From contig JAKCOZ010000007.1 in assembly GCA_022605955.1 (NCBI GenBank), positions 37,488,991 to 37,552,990 on the forward strand: DNA of 64,000 nt. The letters run 5' to 3'. A program made the position numbers and the translations under genes. Position 1 is the stretch's first letter; each line of letters starts with the position of its first letter. Source of the DNA: Rallus limicola (Eukaryota; Chordata; Aves; Gruiformes; Rallidae). The notes under the pieces were generated by a model that saw nothing but the letters and a program-made list of their open reading frames with translations, made no database searches and was not told the origin of the DNA. Of the stretch, positions 34,600 to 44,953 are shown in pieces.

Positions 34600-36110
34600 A
34601 TTAATGGAATAAGGGAGATGATGTCACACTCTTATGGGGAATAGAGACACCTTGAAAACAGTAACAGGGCTGAAGGGAGCCCACCCCAAGAATGCCAACC
34701 AATAATTTATGAATCACAATTAAAAGGAGGGCAAGGACAGGTGACACTATAGTGGGGGTCTGCCACAGGCCACCTGATCAAGAAGACTGAGTGATGAGGC
34801 CTTATATAGACTAATAGGAGCAGCCTCACATTCACAAGCCCTGGTCCTCATGGATGATGAAGGAACAACAGAGCAGTGCACAAGCAATTCCAGAGGTTCC
34901 TGGAATGCACTGGTAATAACTTTCTTCTCCAAGTGACAGGGGACCTAACGAGGATGGAAATAATGAATGAATTTGAATCTGTGAAGAAGGGAGGAAGGGG
35001 GGGGATGTGTTTTAAGATTTGGTTGTACTTCTCATTATCCTACTTTATTTTCAGAGAGAGAAAATGAGTGTGTGTGTCTCTACCTGTCCATATTAGTATT
35101 CAAGGATCACCTCATACAAGCTCAGGAGTGATGCATCCTAACCAAGAAAAGTCAGAAATAAATGCCAGAAGGCCTGCATGGATGAACTAGGAGCTCCTGG
35201 GCAAACTCAAACCTAAAAAGGAAGCCTTCAGAAGGTGAAAGCAAGGACAGGTATCCTGGGAGGAATACAGAGAAATTGACCAAGCAGTAAGGGATGAGGT
35301 TAGGAAAGATAAAGCCCTGAAAGAATTAAGTCTTACCAGGGAAGTCAAGGACAAAAAGAGAAGTTCCTAGAAGTACACGAGCAATAAAAGGAAGACAAGG
35401 GGAAATGTAGACCCTGTCTAGAAGGAAAAGAGAGACCTGGTTTCCCAGGATATGGAGAAGGCTGAGATATTGAAAAAAAATTTTGCTTCAGTTTTCTCCA
35501 CCAAGGGCAATAGTCATAGTGCTCAGATCACAGCAGCCAAAGGCAGGGACTGGGACAATGAAGAACTGCCCACTGCAGGAGAAGATCAGGTTTGAGAACA
35601 TCTAGGGAACCTGAAGGGGCACGAGACCATAGGACCTGATGAGATGCATCTGTGAGTCCTGAAGGAATAGGCAGATGAAGTGGCTAAGTCACTATCATAT
35701 TTGAGAAGTCGTGGCAGTCCAAGGAAGTTCCCAATGATTGGAAAAAAGGAAAAATATATCCCCCATTTTTAAAAAGGGAAGAAAGGAACACCCAGGGGAT
35801 TATAGGCCAGTCAGTCTGGCAAGATCATGGAACAGAACTTCCTGCAAACTATGCTCAGTCACATAAGGAGCTGCAGAGGGACCTTGACAGTCTTGGGAGG
35901 CAGGCTGTACAATCTTGTGAAGTCCAACAAAGCCAAGTGCAAGGTCATGAATATCAGTTGGAGTACTCCCAAACACAGCTACAGGCTAGGGGGAGAATGG
36001 ATTGAGAACAGTCACAAGGAGAAGGACTTAGAGGTTGGAACAAGATGATCTTTAGGGTCCCTTCCAACCCAAACCATTCTATGGCTGTATGATTCCATAT
36101 GATAGCCTAG
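34600..36110 (+). mobile_element. CR1 LINE with endonuclease remnant, internally deleted
   Basis: The copy reaching furthest 5' in the window. Around 34760-34980 the plus strand matches the late part of the CR1 endonuclease domain (a decayed YRPPDQ region, then ALVLMDD and RFLECTGNNFLLQV). About 115 bases at 34975-35090 are less clear. From 35100 to 35830 it follows the linker into the N-terminal reverse-transcriptase region (blocks like FFASVFTTK, GPDEMHL, KGRKEHPGDYRPVSL). A large internal deletion removes the RT catalytic core, jumping near 35860-35900 to the LQRDLDSLG and KAKCKVMN blocks. A second deletion then joins directly to the 3' UTR phrase GGTTGGAACAAGATGATC and the tail near 36065-36100. 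The frame is broken throughout. Confidence 0.9.
34747..34985 (+). pseudogene. CR1 ORF2 endonuclease C-terminal remnant
   Basis: This is the only trace in the window of the apurinic/apyrimidinic-type endonuclease that nicks target DNA for CR1 insertion. Recognisable pieces are GVCHRPPDQ-like sequence, a decayed SCSQALVLMDD, and FQRFLECTGNNFLLQVTGDLTR (the last open in the frame at 34876-35067). The catalytic His of the SDH-type motif and most of the domain are absent or unreadable, so it is inactive. Confidence 0.75.
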
Positions 36111-37298
36111 TTTCTCCTTTTTTTTTTTCTGTGTTGTGTCATGGATAAGAAAGATTAAATGACAGCCTGTAGTGTATTTGCATAATGGGGTTTATTTAAG
36201 AAGCAAGGTTGTAGGAATCTTTCCCTTCTTCATTATCTAAACCATTCACTCTCCCCTGCAGCACTATCCTCACAAGGTCTTAACTCCACTCTCCTGCAAG
36301 GAGGGCACTGCTCATAGTCATCAGTCTGGACAAGGTCCATGGGCATGTTCTGGACTCATCTCCATGCATATCCTCCATCTCCCAGACTTACTGCCACTTC
36401 CATGGCATTTCCTCCAAGAAGGACCTTCACCACCTTCTTTCTGGACCCCGTATTTCTTTTCCTCCCCTTCTTTTTAGTAACACACATTTTTCATGCCAGC
36501 TTTTCTTTCCAGATACTAAGCCTCTTGTTTTCTGAAGCCCCTGAAGAATCTAAGAGCAAAAGCACAATGTGTGATCAGCCTTCTCACTGGTTCTTTCTCA
36601 TGTCCCAAGTTCAGGAAAATATTGAAATCTGAACTTCCAGTGAGTTTTCAAGAGGGAATCGCAATGACAAGATATTCAATATCAGAATACAAAAGTTTCT
36701 TGCTGAGTGAGATCAAACTAAATAATAAAAATAACCTCAAAATTCATATATCTATGTACATACCAGATGTTATCTCACCAGGTATCTGTCTTTTGTGATG
36801 CAAGGTCTCAGAGTAACTAGCAGAAAAATAGCATTATTCTCTGTTATTTAATTGCAACTTTGCCTCCCACGTCAATGATAATGATTTGTTTTTTTATCTA
36901 TTATCAACTCTAGATTTTTAAACTTTACTATTTGATGATGTTTTCTCTTTTAAATACAATTTTCATTAAGTTCATTAACTTGCTTTTTTCCAAAGGTAAA
37001 TGCAATGTTATTTCCTTTGCCTTTTTGCTTCTTCTTGATGACTTTTTATATTATTTTTTGCCTTACTGATGTTTCCAAGATCTCTTTGTGTTGCATTTTT
37101 CATAAGTTCCTGTAACATCATCTTTGCATAATCACTAGAGTTTCTATAAAAGAACTCTAGCATATCAGCAGTCTACTAATCATGTTCTTGTTATGATGAA
37201 ATTGAACATTATGCAGTTTTCATGACTCCTTTGGATAGTTTTCCACACAATATTATGTTTATGTAAGATGATTTTCAATGAAATGCCCCTATTAAAGA
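36111..37298. other. Mixed DNA, pyrimidine-rich at its start, origin unclear
   Basis: A T run at 36119-36129 is followed by about 450 bases rich in CT words up to about 36600 (for example TCCATCTCCCAGACTTACTG). I considered an old LTR because of GTTTATTTAAGAAGC near 36190, but found no TG...CA borders or flanking duplication. Frames at 36339-36632 and 36571-36798 have no domain. The remainder is unique. Confidence 0.4.
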
Positions 37299-37400
37299 AT
37301 CATGGATTTATAAAATTGTTGAAGTCGGAATGGCCCTTTGGAGATCTCCTGGTCCAGGCATCATTATGGAACATGGCATTCTAGATCTGTCTCGCTAAAG
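37299..37400 (-). mobile_element. CR1 3' tail scrap, minus strand
   Basis: About 100 bases with GAATCATGGATTTATAAAATT, then TTGAAGTCGGAATGGCCC and TTTGGAGATCTCCTGGTCCA, a diverged reverse-complement CR1 tail and 3' UTR. The rest of the element is missing. Confidence 0.7.
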
Positions 37401-37419
37401 CAGAGGGACAGTATCATCT

Positions 37420-37857
37420 CCCTCAGTCTTCACCAAAGGCAAACTGTACCTGACTAATCTAGTGGCCTTTTACAATGGAGCAATTGCATCAGTGGACAAG
37501 GGAAGAGGTATTGATGTCATCTGTCTGGATTCCTGTAAGGCCTCTGATATGGTTCTACACAACATTTTTACCTCTAAAATGCAGTGATGATAAGGGTTTG
37601 ATGGATGGATGCTTAGATGGATAATGAATTGGCTGGATGGCTGCATCCAAAGAGTTACAGTCAATGCCTCAATGTCCAAGTAGAAACCAGTACCAATTTG
37701 TATTCCTCAGGGGACCACCAAGTCCAGCTCCTCTCAGTGGCAGTATAACTGTCTGCTGCATCAGTCACTCCTTCCAGTTTTATATCATCTGCATGGTTGG
37801 ACTCAATGATCTCAAAGGTCTTTTCCAACCTAGTGATTCTGTGATTCTATAGACCTG
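37420..37857 (+). mobile_element. CR1 LINE, RT motif A region joined to 3' tail
   Basis: A sense-orientation CR1 piece. From 37420 to about 37715 it matches the reverse-transcriptase fingers and palm. [17 protein letters not shown] at about 37513-37563 is the decayed motif A (normally LDFxKAFD): the first catalytic Asp is kept but F and the second hydrophobic positions have changed. GWMLRWIMNWLDGCIQRVTVN-like sequence and a decayed motif B (PQGT) follow. It then jumps by deletion to the 3' UTR (GGTTGGACTCAATGATCTCA near 37796) and ends in GTGATTCTGTGATTCTATAG at about 37832-37851. Confidence 0.92.
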
Positions 37858-37864
37858 GTAAGGG

Positions 37865-38105
37865 TACATTCTAACGAAGATCCTAGTTTTGCCTTCAGTA
37901 TATACCTGTTGGGTACTTCACATGTAACTGGCCTCCAGTTCAACTTTGTACAGTTAATCACAATCCTTTGTGCCTAAGAGTTCATTCAGCTTTCAGTTCA
38001 CCTCGCTGTCCATTTATTTTGTCCTTAATTCATAATGTTACAAGGGACTCTGTCAAAAGCCTTGCTGAATTCTACACAGCCCTGCATAGAGCGACAAGGA
38101 AATTT
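37865..38105 (-). mobile_element. CR1 internal RT fragment, minus strand
   Basis: Phrases such as ATATACCTGTTGGGTACTTC (37900), CTGGCCTCCAGTTCAACTTT and CTGTCAAAAGCCTTGCTGAA (38051) match, in reverse complement, CR1 reverse-transcriptase sequence between motif A and motif B. The word around 38060 is the reverse of the FSKAFD-type motif A region. No tail is present. The plus-strand frame 37968-38213 is only the opposite strand of this remnant. Confidence 0.78.
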
Positions 38106-39227
38106 CCTTATTTTGGTTTGAGATTCCTGTTTTTTATACTGCTGAAGATGATTTTAGTCCTTTCTCCTACAGCACTTTACTGCTTGCAGGTTGAGATGAT
38201 ATTCTATTGCTGAACTAAACGTGTGTGGGTTTTTTTCTCTGACTTACTGCTTTCCACTGTAAGGTCCCTTATTGAGTAATTTGAGCATGAATTTCCTGCT
38301 CTTGCATATGTTACTGAGTAGTCAAAAATCAGGAAACAGCTTTAAGATACTTCAGAACATACTGTTGAAGAGACATGTCTTGTTCATTATTTATCTAATC
38401 TTTTTTTGTTCTTTATCTTCAAGATTTATCTGTAAATGTCTGATGTAATTATTGAGATCTATATTGTGAGTATTTTAAACTAGTCAGATCATGGTTAATA
38501 GCTGCTACAATGTGATGTTAATTCATGTGATGTTTTATTTGTACAATAGAAAGTAAAATATTGTGTAGTACTTTCTCCAAAGCCCTGCAGAAATTTGAGT
38601 GTGCTACATCAATATGTTTATCTTGATCAGATGGATGAATAATAGCAGCATAGAATGGGAAGAGACATTAATACAGTTTTATTTATCACAAATGATGATG
38701 TTATGTAATCTATTTTATAAACTGCTCTATATAAAAACAAGTATGTTTGCCTGACTACTACAATTAGCCTCTTCTGCCACAACTTCATTTCTGTTACCAT
38801 TAAAAGCCTTCTTCTAAATTCTAGTTTGAGATTATCAAATATATTCTTGTTTCTTTGTTCCACAGTTGCCCTTTATCTTAAACAGTTGTTCTGTCATCTT
38901 GATATTTAGCCCCAGATATAGTGATATTCAGTTCCTGACATATTTCTAGACAGAATTTTTTTGCCCCAGGTTAGACAAACACAATTCTTTTACTTTTGGG
39001 ACAGTAAAACAGTGACATTGTTCTTGCATTTTTGTATAAATTGTTTTTAGCAGTTATACCATCATCAGGAAAAATACCATTTTATTTGATCAACCACATG
39101 GATAGCCATTAATCATGGATTTGGTCTTTTGGGAATTAAAAAACATTTGTTTTCTCTGGGATTGAAGTGAGGATAAGCAGTCTTCATTCTTTACAAGATC
39201 TGTCTGTCCTACTTTAAAATACAGAAG
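38106..39227. other. Unique AT-rich DNA
   Basis: No gene or recognised repeat. The minus-strand frame at 38627-38863 is featureless. Confidence 0.5.
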
Positions 39228-39930
39228 CATAGAATTATGGAATCACAGAATCATTTTGGTTGGAAAGACCTTTAAGATCATCAAGTCTAACAACATTGTT
39301 CTGCCAGGTCCAACATTAGACCATGTTGCTGTTCACCACTTCTACATGTCTTTAAAATACCTCCAGGGATGGTCATTCCACCACTTCCCTGGGAAGCCTG
39401 TACCAGTGATTGATAATATTTTAAGTGAAGAAATTTTTCCTAATACCCAATCTAAACCATCCCTGGTACAACTTGAGGCCATTTTCTCTCATCCAATTGC
39501 TAGCTATTTGGAAGAAGAGACCAAAACCCCCTTCACTGCAACCTCCTTTCAGGTAATTGTAAAGAATAATAAGGTGTCCCACTCAGCTTCCTTTTCTCCA
39601 GGCTAAGCACCACCAGATCCCTTAGCTACTCCTCATCAGGCTTCACCAGCTTCATAGCTCTTCTTTGGACATGGTCCAGCACCTCAATGTCCTTCCCTAG
39701 TACTGCTGGATGCAGTATCTCTGATACAAGCCAGGATTCTTGTTGGCTGTCTAGGCTACCAGAGCACACTGCTGGCTCATATTAAGCCAGCTGTCCACCA
39801 ACACCCCCAGGTCCTTTTCTGCCTGGCAGGTTTCCAGTGACTCTTCCCGAAGTCTGTAATGTTGCATGGGGTTGTTTTGACCTAACTATAAAACCTGACA
39901 CTGAGCCTTGTTGAATCTCAGTTGGTCTTA
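39228..39930 (-). mobile_element. CR1 LINE, minus strand, 3' ~700 bases
   Basis: A CR1 copy in reverse orientation. Its tail is at 39229-39262 (AGCATAGAATTATGG, AATCACAGAATCAT), with 3' UTR phrase GGTTGGAAAGACCTTTAAG. The ORF2 C-terminal region extends to about 39930, where TTGTTGAATCTCA marks the truncation. Several small gaps and stops are present. The plus-strand open frame of 116 codons at 39256-39606 is antisense to ORF2 and has no meaning of its own. It belongs to the same subfamily as the copies at 41.8 and 61.2 kb, judging by the shared TACCTCCAGGGATGG and ACTTGAGGCCATT blocks. Confidence 0.94.
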
Positions 39931-40041
39931 GCCCATTGTTTGAACAAGACTGGTGATCTTTTTAATCAAGAGCTATCACAACTCCAATTTATCTGTTTAT
40001 CTATTCATCTAATTATCTATGTATGTATGTATGTATGCATG

Positions 40042-40075
<34 letters not shown>

Positions 40076-41529
40076 CCTATTTATTACTGTTTCTTGTTAA
40101 GGAAGCCCCCCCAAATAGATTTTATAAGAAATAAGCTTCTGGATTTTAGCGTGTTGAATTTCATCAAACCCTGCTTATAACCACCTTTATTAGAAATCCT
40201 ATGCCTTCTGTTTTATTCACAACATAATACAAAGCCAATATATATACAGAACATTTTTCCTTGTTGTGCATCCTTATCTCTTACATTTCTATTTAAATGC
40301 AACAGTGGTTGCATACATTTCTTGGGAGCTCACCTTCATTGTAATATGCCTACTTGCTGGGCCGTGACCCATGATTTTTACTGGGCCATTTAAACTTCTG
40401 ATTGTTTTGCTTTCTTTATCAGCTGCCTGCATTAAATTTTCTATTTGAATTCATTATTACCAAGTAGGTTGTAGGTTTTTTTCCATGTCACATTCCAGAT
40501 TAAGCTAGTATAGTAATTTTCACCTCTTCTTTTAATCAAGAATTTTTGTGTAATGAAAGTTTCTCTGTGTTTATGTAATCATGGCTTATTGTGTATCCAA
40601 TACAATGTGCTTGAAAAATATAGAATGTCCATTAACACTTCCTTCTTTAAATTTATCCCTTCACATGAAACATCATTAAGTATGGGGATTAAATTTATCA
40701 GTTAAAAAAAAATCATTAGTGTTAAAATGTTAATATTCATATAATCTCTTGAAGTCAGAAAAACACTTGCCAGTGCCCGTTATAAGGGATTATAATTGAT
40801 GAGCAAATCTGATGAGGTCTGTAAATTTAAAAATGTCCAAAAGTCCAGATGATTTCTGTAGAAGCAGACACCTTTTCTTCCTCACCAAGGCAGCCACAGC
40901 TGATACAGGTGACTAATCCCACTAGTCTCATCCAGCAACTGGACCCTGTCTGGTACCTCTTGTTACTTCAGACTCAGCTCTCTAATTTGTCAGTGTTCCC
41001 AGTGCTTATCATTGCTTCTTAAAAGCAGCCTCACGGATTTATTGCTAAGTCCTGTAACTATCTACTTTAAACCTGCTGCTTTCTTGAACATGCAATTTTA
41101 TCTGTATTGCAAAACCTCTTATGACGAGATACAGCTTTTTGAAAAGAACCCTATCTCCCTAAGAGAAGGCAGCGTTTCTAACAGTAAGTAGGATATTGCT
41201 ACAGAAAGAAGTAAGTGCACAGTCAGGTTTCAGCCAAGGCCAGGAGATTGGAAGAGAAAGGAAGATGGAAGAGAAAGGAAACAGCCTTTTCTGCAGCTGC
41301 AGGAGCTGTCAGGTTTGTACTTTTCAGGAAGAAAACATGGGGTGCTAAAACATTTCTGTGTGAATCAAAATACGAGCTGAATGTTCATAATAGTGCCCAG
41401 AAGGTATATTATTTCTTTAACAAGCTGTTACAAGAAAAGACTTTCTTGTTAGATGGAAATGCTAAAGATAATTAATGGGGGAAAAAAAAAATCCCTTTTG
41501 CTTACAGTGATGAAATTGCAGACTATAGC
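39931..41529. other. Unique AT-rich DNA with one microsatellite
   Basis: Apart from the tetranucleotide tract at 39990-40083, no repeat or gene is recognised. The frame 41215-41475 (86 codons, Lys-rich start) has no domain. Confidence 0.5.
39990..40083. repeat. Compound (GTAT)n/(TCTA)n microsatellite
   Basis: Degenerate TATC/TATT units are followed by about four GTAT units, a GCAT interruption, and then about eight perfect TCTA units to 40072. A length-variable marker is likely. It lies about 60 bases beyond the truncated end of the CR1 at 39.9 kb. Confidence 0.92.
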
Positions 41530-41822
41530 TAATCTTGGAAGTAACGTCTGGACGTTTCCTGGTCCAACTCCCCTGCTGAAGTAGGTCCAGCTACAGCCAG
41601 TTGCCCAGGATTGTGTTCAAACAATTTTTTAGTGTCTCCAAGGATACAAATGCCACAACCTCCCCAGACAACCTGTGCCAGTGCTCAGTCACCTTCACAG
41701 TAAGAAGTGTTTCGTCATATTCATGAGGAAACTCCTGTGTTTCAGTTTGTGCCCATTGCCTCTGGTCCTGTCACCAGGCACAACTAAAACCAGGCTGGCT
41801 CCTTCCTCATCCTTGTTTCCCT
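41530..41822 (-). mobile_element. CR1 3' UTR and ORF2 end, minus strand
   Basis: A decayed minus-strand CR1. GGTCCAACTCCCCTGCTGAA, TTGCCCAGGATTGTGTTC, CCACAACCTCCCCAGACAAC and TTTGTGCCCATTGCCTCTGG follow the expected reverse order of the 3' UTR and ORF2 end. The octamer tail is not clear. It is of the same subfamily type as the copy at 15.4 kb. It ends where a second minus-strand CR1 begins with its own tail at 41823, so the second element probably inserted at or next to it. Confidence 0.9.
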
Positions 41823-42425
41823 TAGAATCATAGAATTGTTTTGCTTGGAAAAGACCTCTAAGATCCAATTCAAACTTTTAACCGAAAGCTGCCAATCCAA
41901 CCATTAAACTATGTCTCTAAACACCATATTTACATGTCTTTTAAATACCTCTAGGGCTGGTAACTCCACCACTTCCCTGGGAAGCCTGTTCCAATGATTA
42001 ACAACCATTTTGGTGAAGACATTTTTCCTAATCTACAATCTAAATCTCCCCTGGTATAACTTGAGGCCATTCTTTTTGTTTTATCACTTATTTGGAGAAG
42101 ATACTGATGCTACAATCTCTTTTCAGGTAGTTGTAGAGAGTGTCTTCCCTCAGCCTCCTTTTTTCCAGACTAAACAACCCCAGTTCATACAGCTGCTTCC
42201 CCTAAGAGCTGTGCTCTAGACCCTTCTCCACCTTTGTTGGCCTTCTTTGGACACAGTCTAGGACCTGAAGGAGGCCAGGTTAGTCAAGTCAGATCTGCCT
42301 TTCATAAACCTATGCTGACTAGGCCTGATGACCTGGTTTTCTGTACTCAATGTGTGAAGGCACTCGAGATGGTCTGCTCCATAACCTTCTCCAGCACCAA
42401 GGTCATCTCTGGCATTTTCCTTCAG
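41823..42425 (-). mobile_element. CR1 LINE, minus strand, internally deleted
   Basis: The tail AGAATCATAGAATTG (41825-41839) starts this reverse copy, followed by the 3' UTR and ORF2 end up to about 42270. There it jumps by deletion of several hundred bases to a reverse-transcriptase segment between motifs A and B (CTTTCATAAACCTATGCTGA, GCCTGATGACCTGG and CTCCATAACCTTCTCCAGCA at about 42300-42400). The frame is destroyed. Together with the piece at 41530 it makes two CR1s in the same orientation, head to tail. Confidence 0.92.
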
Positions 42426-43715
42426 ACAGGGATTTCAGATTCAGACATTGAAACTAAAATTTTCTCATGAAACAACTTCCATTTGACAAGCTGTGTTTTC
42501 TGATATTTAACAGCTCATTTTTTGGCTTACAAACACTTTGCATTCATTTCTTTTCAGGCAATGGGTACATCCCTACTTACTGCATCAGTGCAGAATAAAA
42601 GATCTGTGCTCTTAGCTACAGTGAGACAACTAAGTGAAAGAATAGGCATTATACTCTACTCTTATAGAGAAATTTCTAGATTCAATATCATAAGTCAAGA
42701 AAAGCATTAGCTCCGCATAGGAGACATTGAGGCAAGGCAGTGTGGGGATAACTTGAAGGAATATCATTGTAATTCCTCCATCTGGCAACAAACACTCTAT
42801 CATTTGCTGTCCTAATAAGGAACACAGTGATTAAATACGGCTAAGCACTCAGGCAAGTTGTGAGTTTCTAATTAAAGGAAAAGCAAATTGTTTTGATGTT
42901 TTATCATAGGAAAAAGATGTATTGTCAACCCCTCTGCACAGATACAATTCAATGCAAATTCTCACAAAGACTCTTAAGCAGAGAACAAACCCCAGCATGT
43001 CCTTGTTAAGGCTTTTCTTCAGAAATTTGCAAACACCTGCTCTCAGCTGCATAGCTAATGGATTGTATTTTATGCAGCAGAACTTTGGGCTTACTTTTGC
43101 TGGTTTTGAAATTACCCATACACTGTCATAATGGTAGGTCCTTTAAATACGGTACAGGTTCTATAGTACAAACCATACTGAGTCTGTAGATCCTGGGAAG
43201 AAGGAAAAGAATCAGATATTGAGGACTGTTTGAGGGCTTTGTTAGTCTTCATGTTTGCAAAATCTCTTATTCATTGCAAGAACAAACTCCTTATTCTTTT
43301 GTTTTACTATTTTTTTGTTTTTTCTATTTTTCTTCCTTAAAATGCTTTTACAGACCATTTTCAGAAAGAAGGATACAATGCTAGAATGGAATTTTGGAAT
43401 GGAATGGAACCTCACAGACTTCTTTACAGAAATGTCTGATGAAAAGAATTAACAGCAGTGTACAAAGTCAGACAGTCGTTCACATAACTGAATAGCAGTA
43501 TTTATTGTCAGCTAAGTCAGAGCATCATGCCTTCTAAAAATGGTCTGGTGCCAAATCCCATTAAAATCATAGAGCATCTTCTGTTGATTTCAACCAGATT
43601 TTTTTTTTTTTAATTAAAAATTCATCCTATGAAATATAATACTTATTTGTTACCTTACATAATACTTTGTTACTAACGAACAACAAGAATACAAATAACT
43701 GATTTAAATTGATTT
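42426..43715. other. Unique AT-rich DNA
   Basis: No gene or known repeat. Frames 42522-42710, 42849-43131 and 43255-43452 are short; the last is driven by T-rich DNA. A T run lies at 43599-43612. Confidence 0.5.
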
Positions 43716-43905
43716 GGTGAGACGCTGGAACAGGCTGCCCAGGAGAGCTGTTGATGCCCACTCCCTGATAGTGTTCAAGGCCGGGTTGGATGGGGCTTTG
43801 AGCAGCCTAGTCTAGTGGAAGGTGTCCTTGCCTGTGGCAGGGGGGTTGGAACAAGATGATCTCTAAGGTCCTTTCCAATCCAAACCATTACACAACCCTA
43901 TGAAA
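43716..43905 (+). mobile_element. CR1 3' terminal fragment, relatively well preserved
   Basis: About 190 bases in sense orientation. They hold the last ORF2 codons (GAGACGCTGGAACAGGCTGC, then GGGTTGGATGGGGCTTTGAG), the 3' UTR (CCTGTGGCAGGGGGGTTGG, AACAAGATGATCTCTAAGG) and a degenerate tail (ACCATTACACAACCCTATGAA). The 3' UTR words stay close to the CR1 consensus as I know it, suggesting a younger insertion than most here. Confidence 0.93.
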
Positions 43906-44817
43906 CTCCTTTTGCCCCAATGATTATACGCCAAACCCACAAAAGATGAGCAGGACTCAGAAGTGCTTATCATCTCAAGAGTGTCTAATGGTCTACATGA
44001 AATGACTGTGGATTATTTACACTACTTACATTTTATTCAGAGTCATAATGTTTTTCCATGCATAAATTCTTATCATAGTGTAATTAGGACTAAATCTTCC
44101 TTTATCTATACCAGAATCATTCACCATAGTGTCATGGAAACATGTAAGCAACATAATACTTCGTGCCCTGCCCGAGACAGTTCTTAAGAAGCACTATATT
44201 AACTCATTAATCTGCAAAAATAATATGCATATTTAATGAGGGAGTGAGGCAAGAAGAGAGAAGGTTGTCAATACTAAATTATGTCCATTCATCCCGTGGC
44301 ACTACTCTTGAGATGATTTTTTACATTGGTTGCTGTACTCAGTTAATCCTGTTAACTGTAAATGATGAGTCAAGTTGACAGCTTGGTCCCTATTTATGCT
44401 TGTATTTTCTTTATGCTCAAAGTTTAAATAAATGTAATTTGATGGGGATGAATAAACCCCTCAGGATTTTTACCGAAACAGCTTAGGAAGAGGCTATTTT
44501 AAATGGAAATAAACCAATGCAAACCATAATTACCTGAGAGCAAAACAGCAGAGCAGTTCTAAAATACTGGATATTCTACCTGCCAAGTAACAAATGAAAG
44601 TGGAAAAGAATCATTATAATAAATGAATCCACTATTTAATAACCACAGGTTGGTCAACTTCACAAACTACATGGCCAAGAAAATATGAGTATTTCTTTAA
44701 TAAGGTATAACATTGGTTAAAGGAGATGAGACAACAATGGAAAATATCCTTAACAGACAGCCTGAACATGATAATCAGCAGATCTGTCTTCTGGATGATT
44801 AAAACATAGCTGAAAGT

Positions 44818-44953
44818 TCCTCCTCTCCTCTCCTCTCCTCTCCTCTCCTCTCCTCTCCTCTCCTCTCCTCTCCTCTCCTCTCCTCTCCTCTCCTCTCCTC
44901 TCCTCTCCTCTCCTCTCCTCTCCTCTCCTCTCCTCTCCTCTCCTCTCCTCTCC
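44818..44953. repeat. (TCCTC)n pentanucleotide microsatellite
   Basis: About 27 essentially perfect copies of TCCTC. All pyrimidine on the plus strand and all purine on the minus strand, a mirror-capable homopurine tract that could form triplex DNA. The minus-strand frame at 44632-45024 runs through it and yields a repetitive Arg/Gly/Glu peptide that is not a gene. Perfect copies imply recent expansion or ongoing homogenisation. Confidence 0.97.

Noticed and set aside
36130..36600. Possible old LTR after the CR1 at 36.1 kb
   Set aside because: No TG...CA termini, no flanking duplication and no family words I can recognise; left as unidentified pyrimidine-rich DNA.
39256..39606. 116-codon plus-strand open frame
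   Set aside because: It is antisense to a minus-strand CR1 ORF2 remnant and includes its tail.
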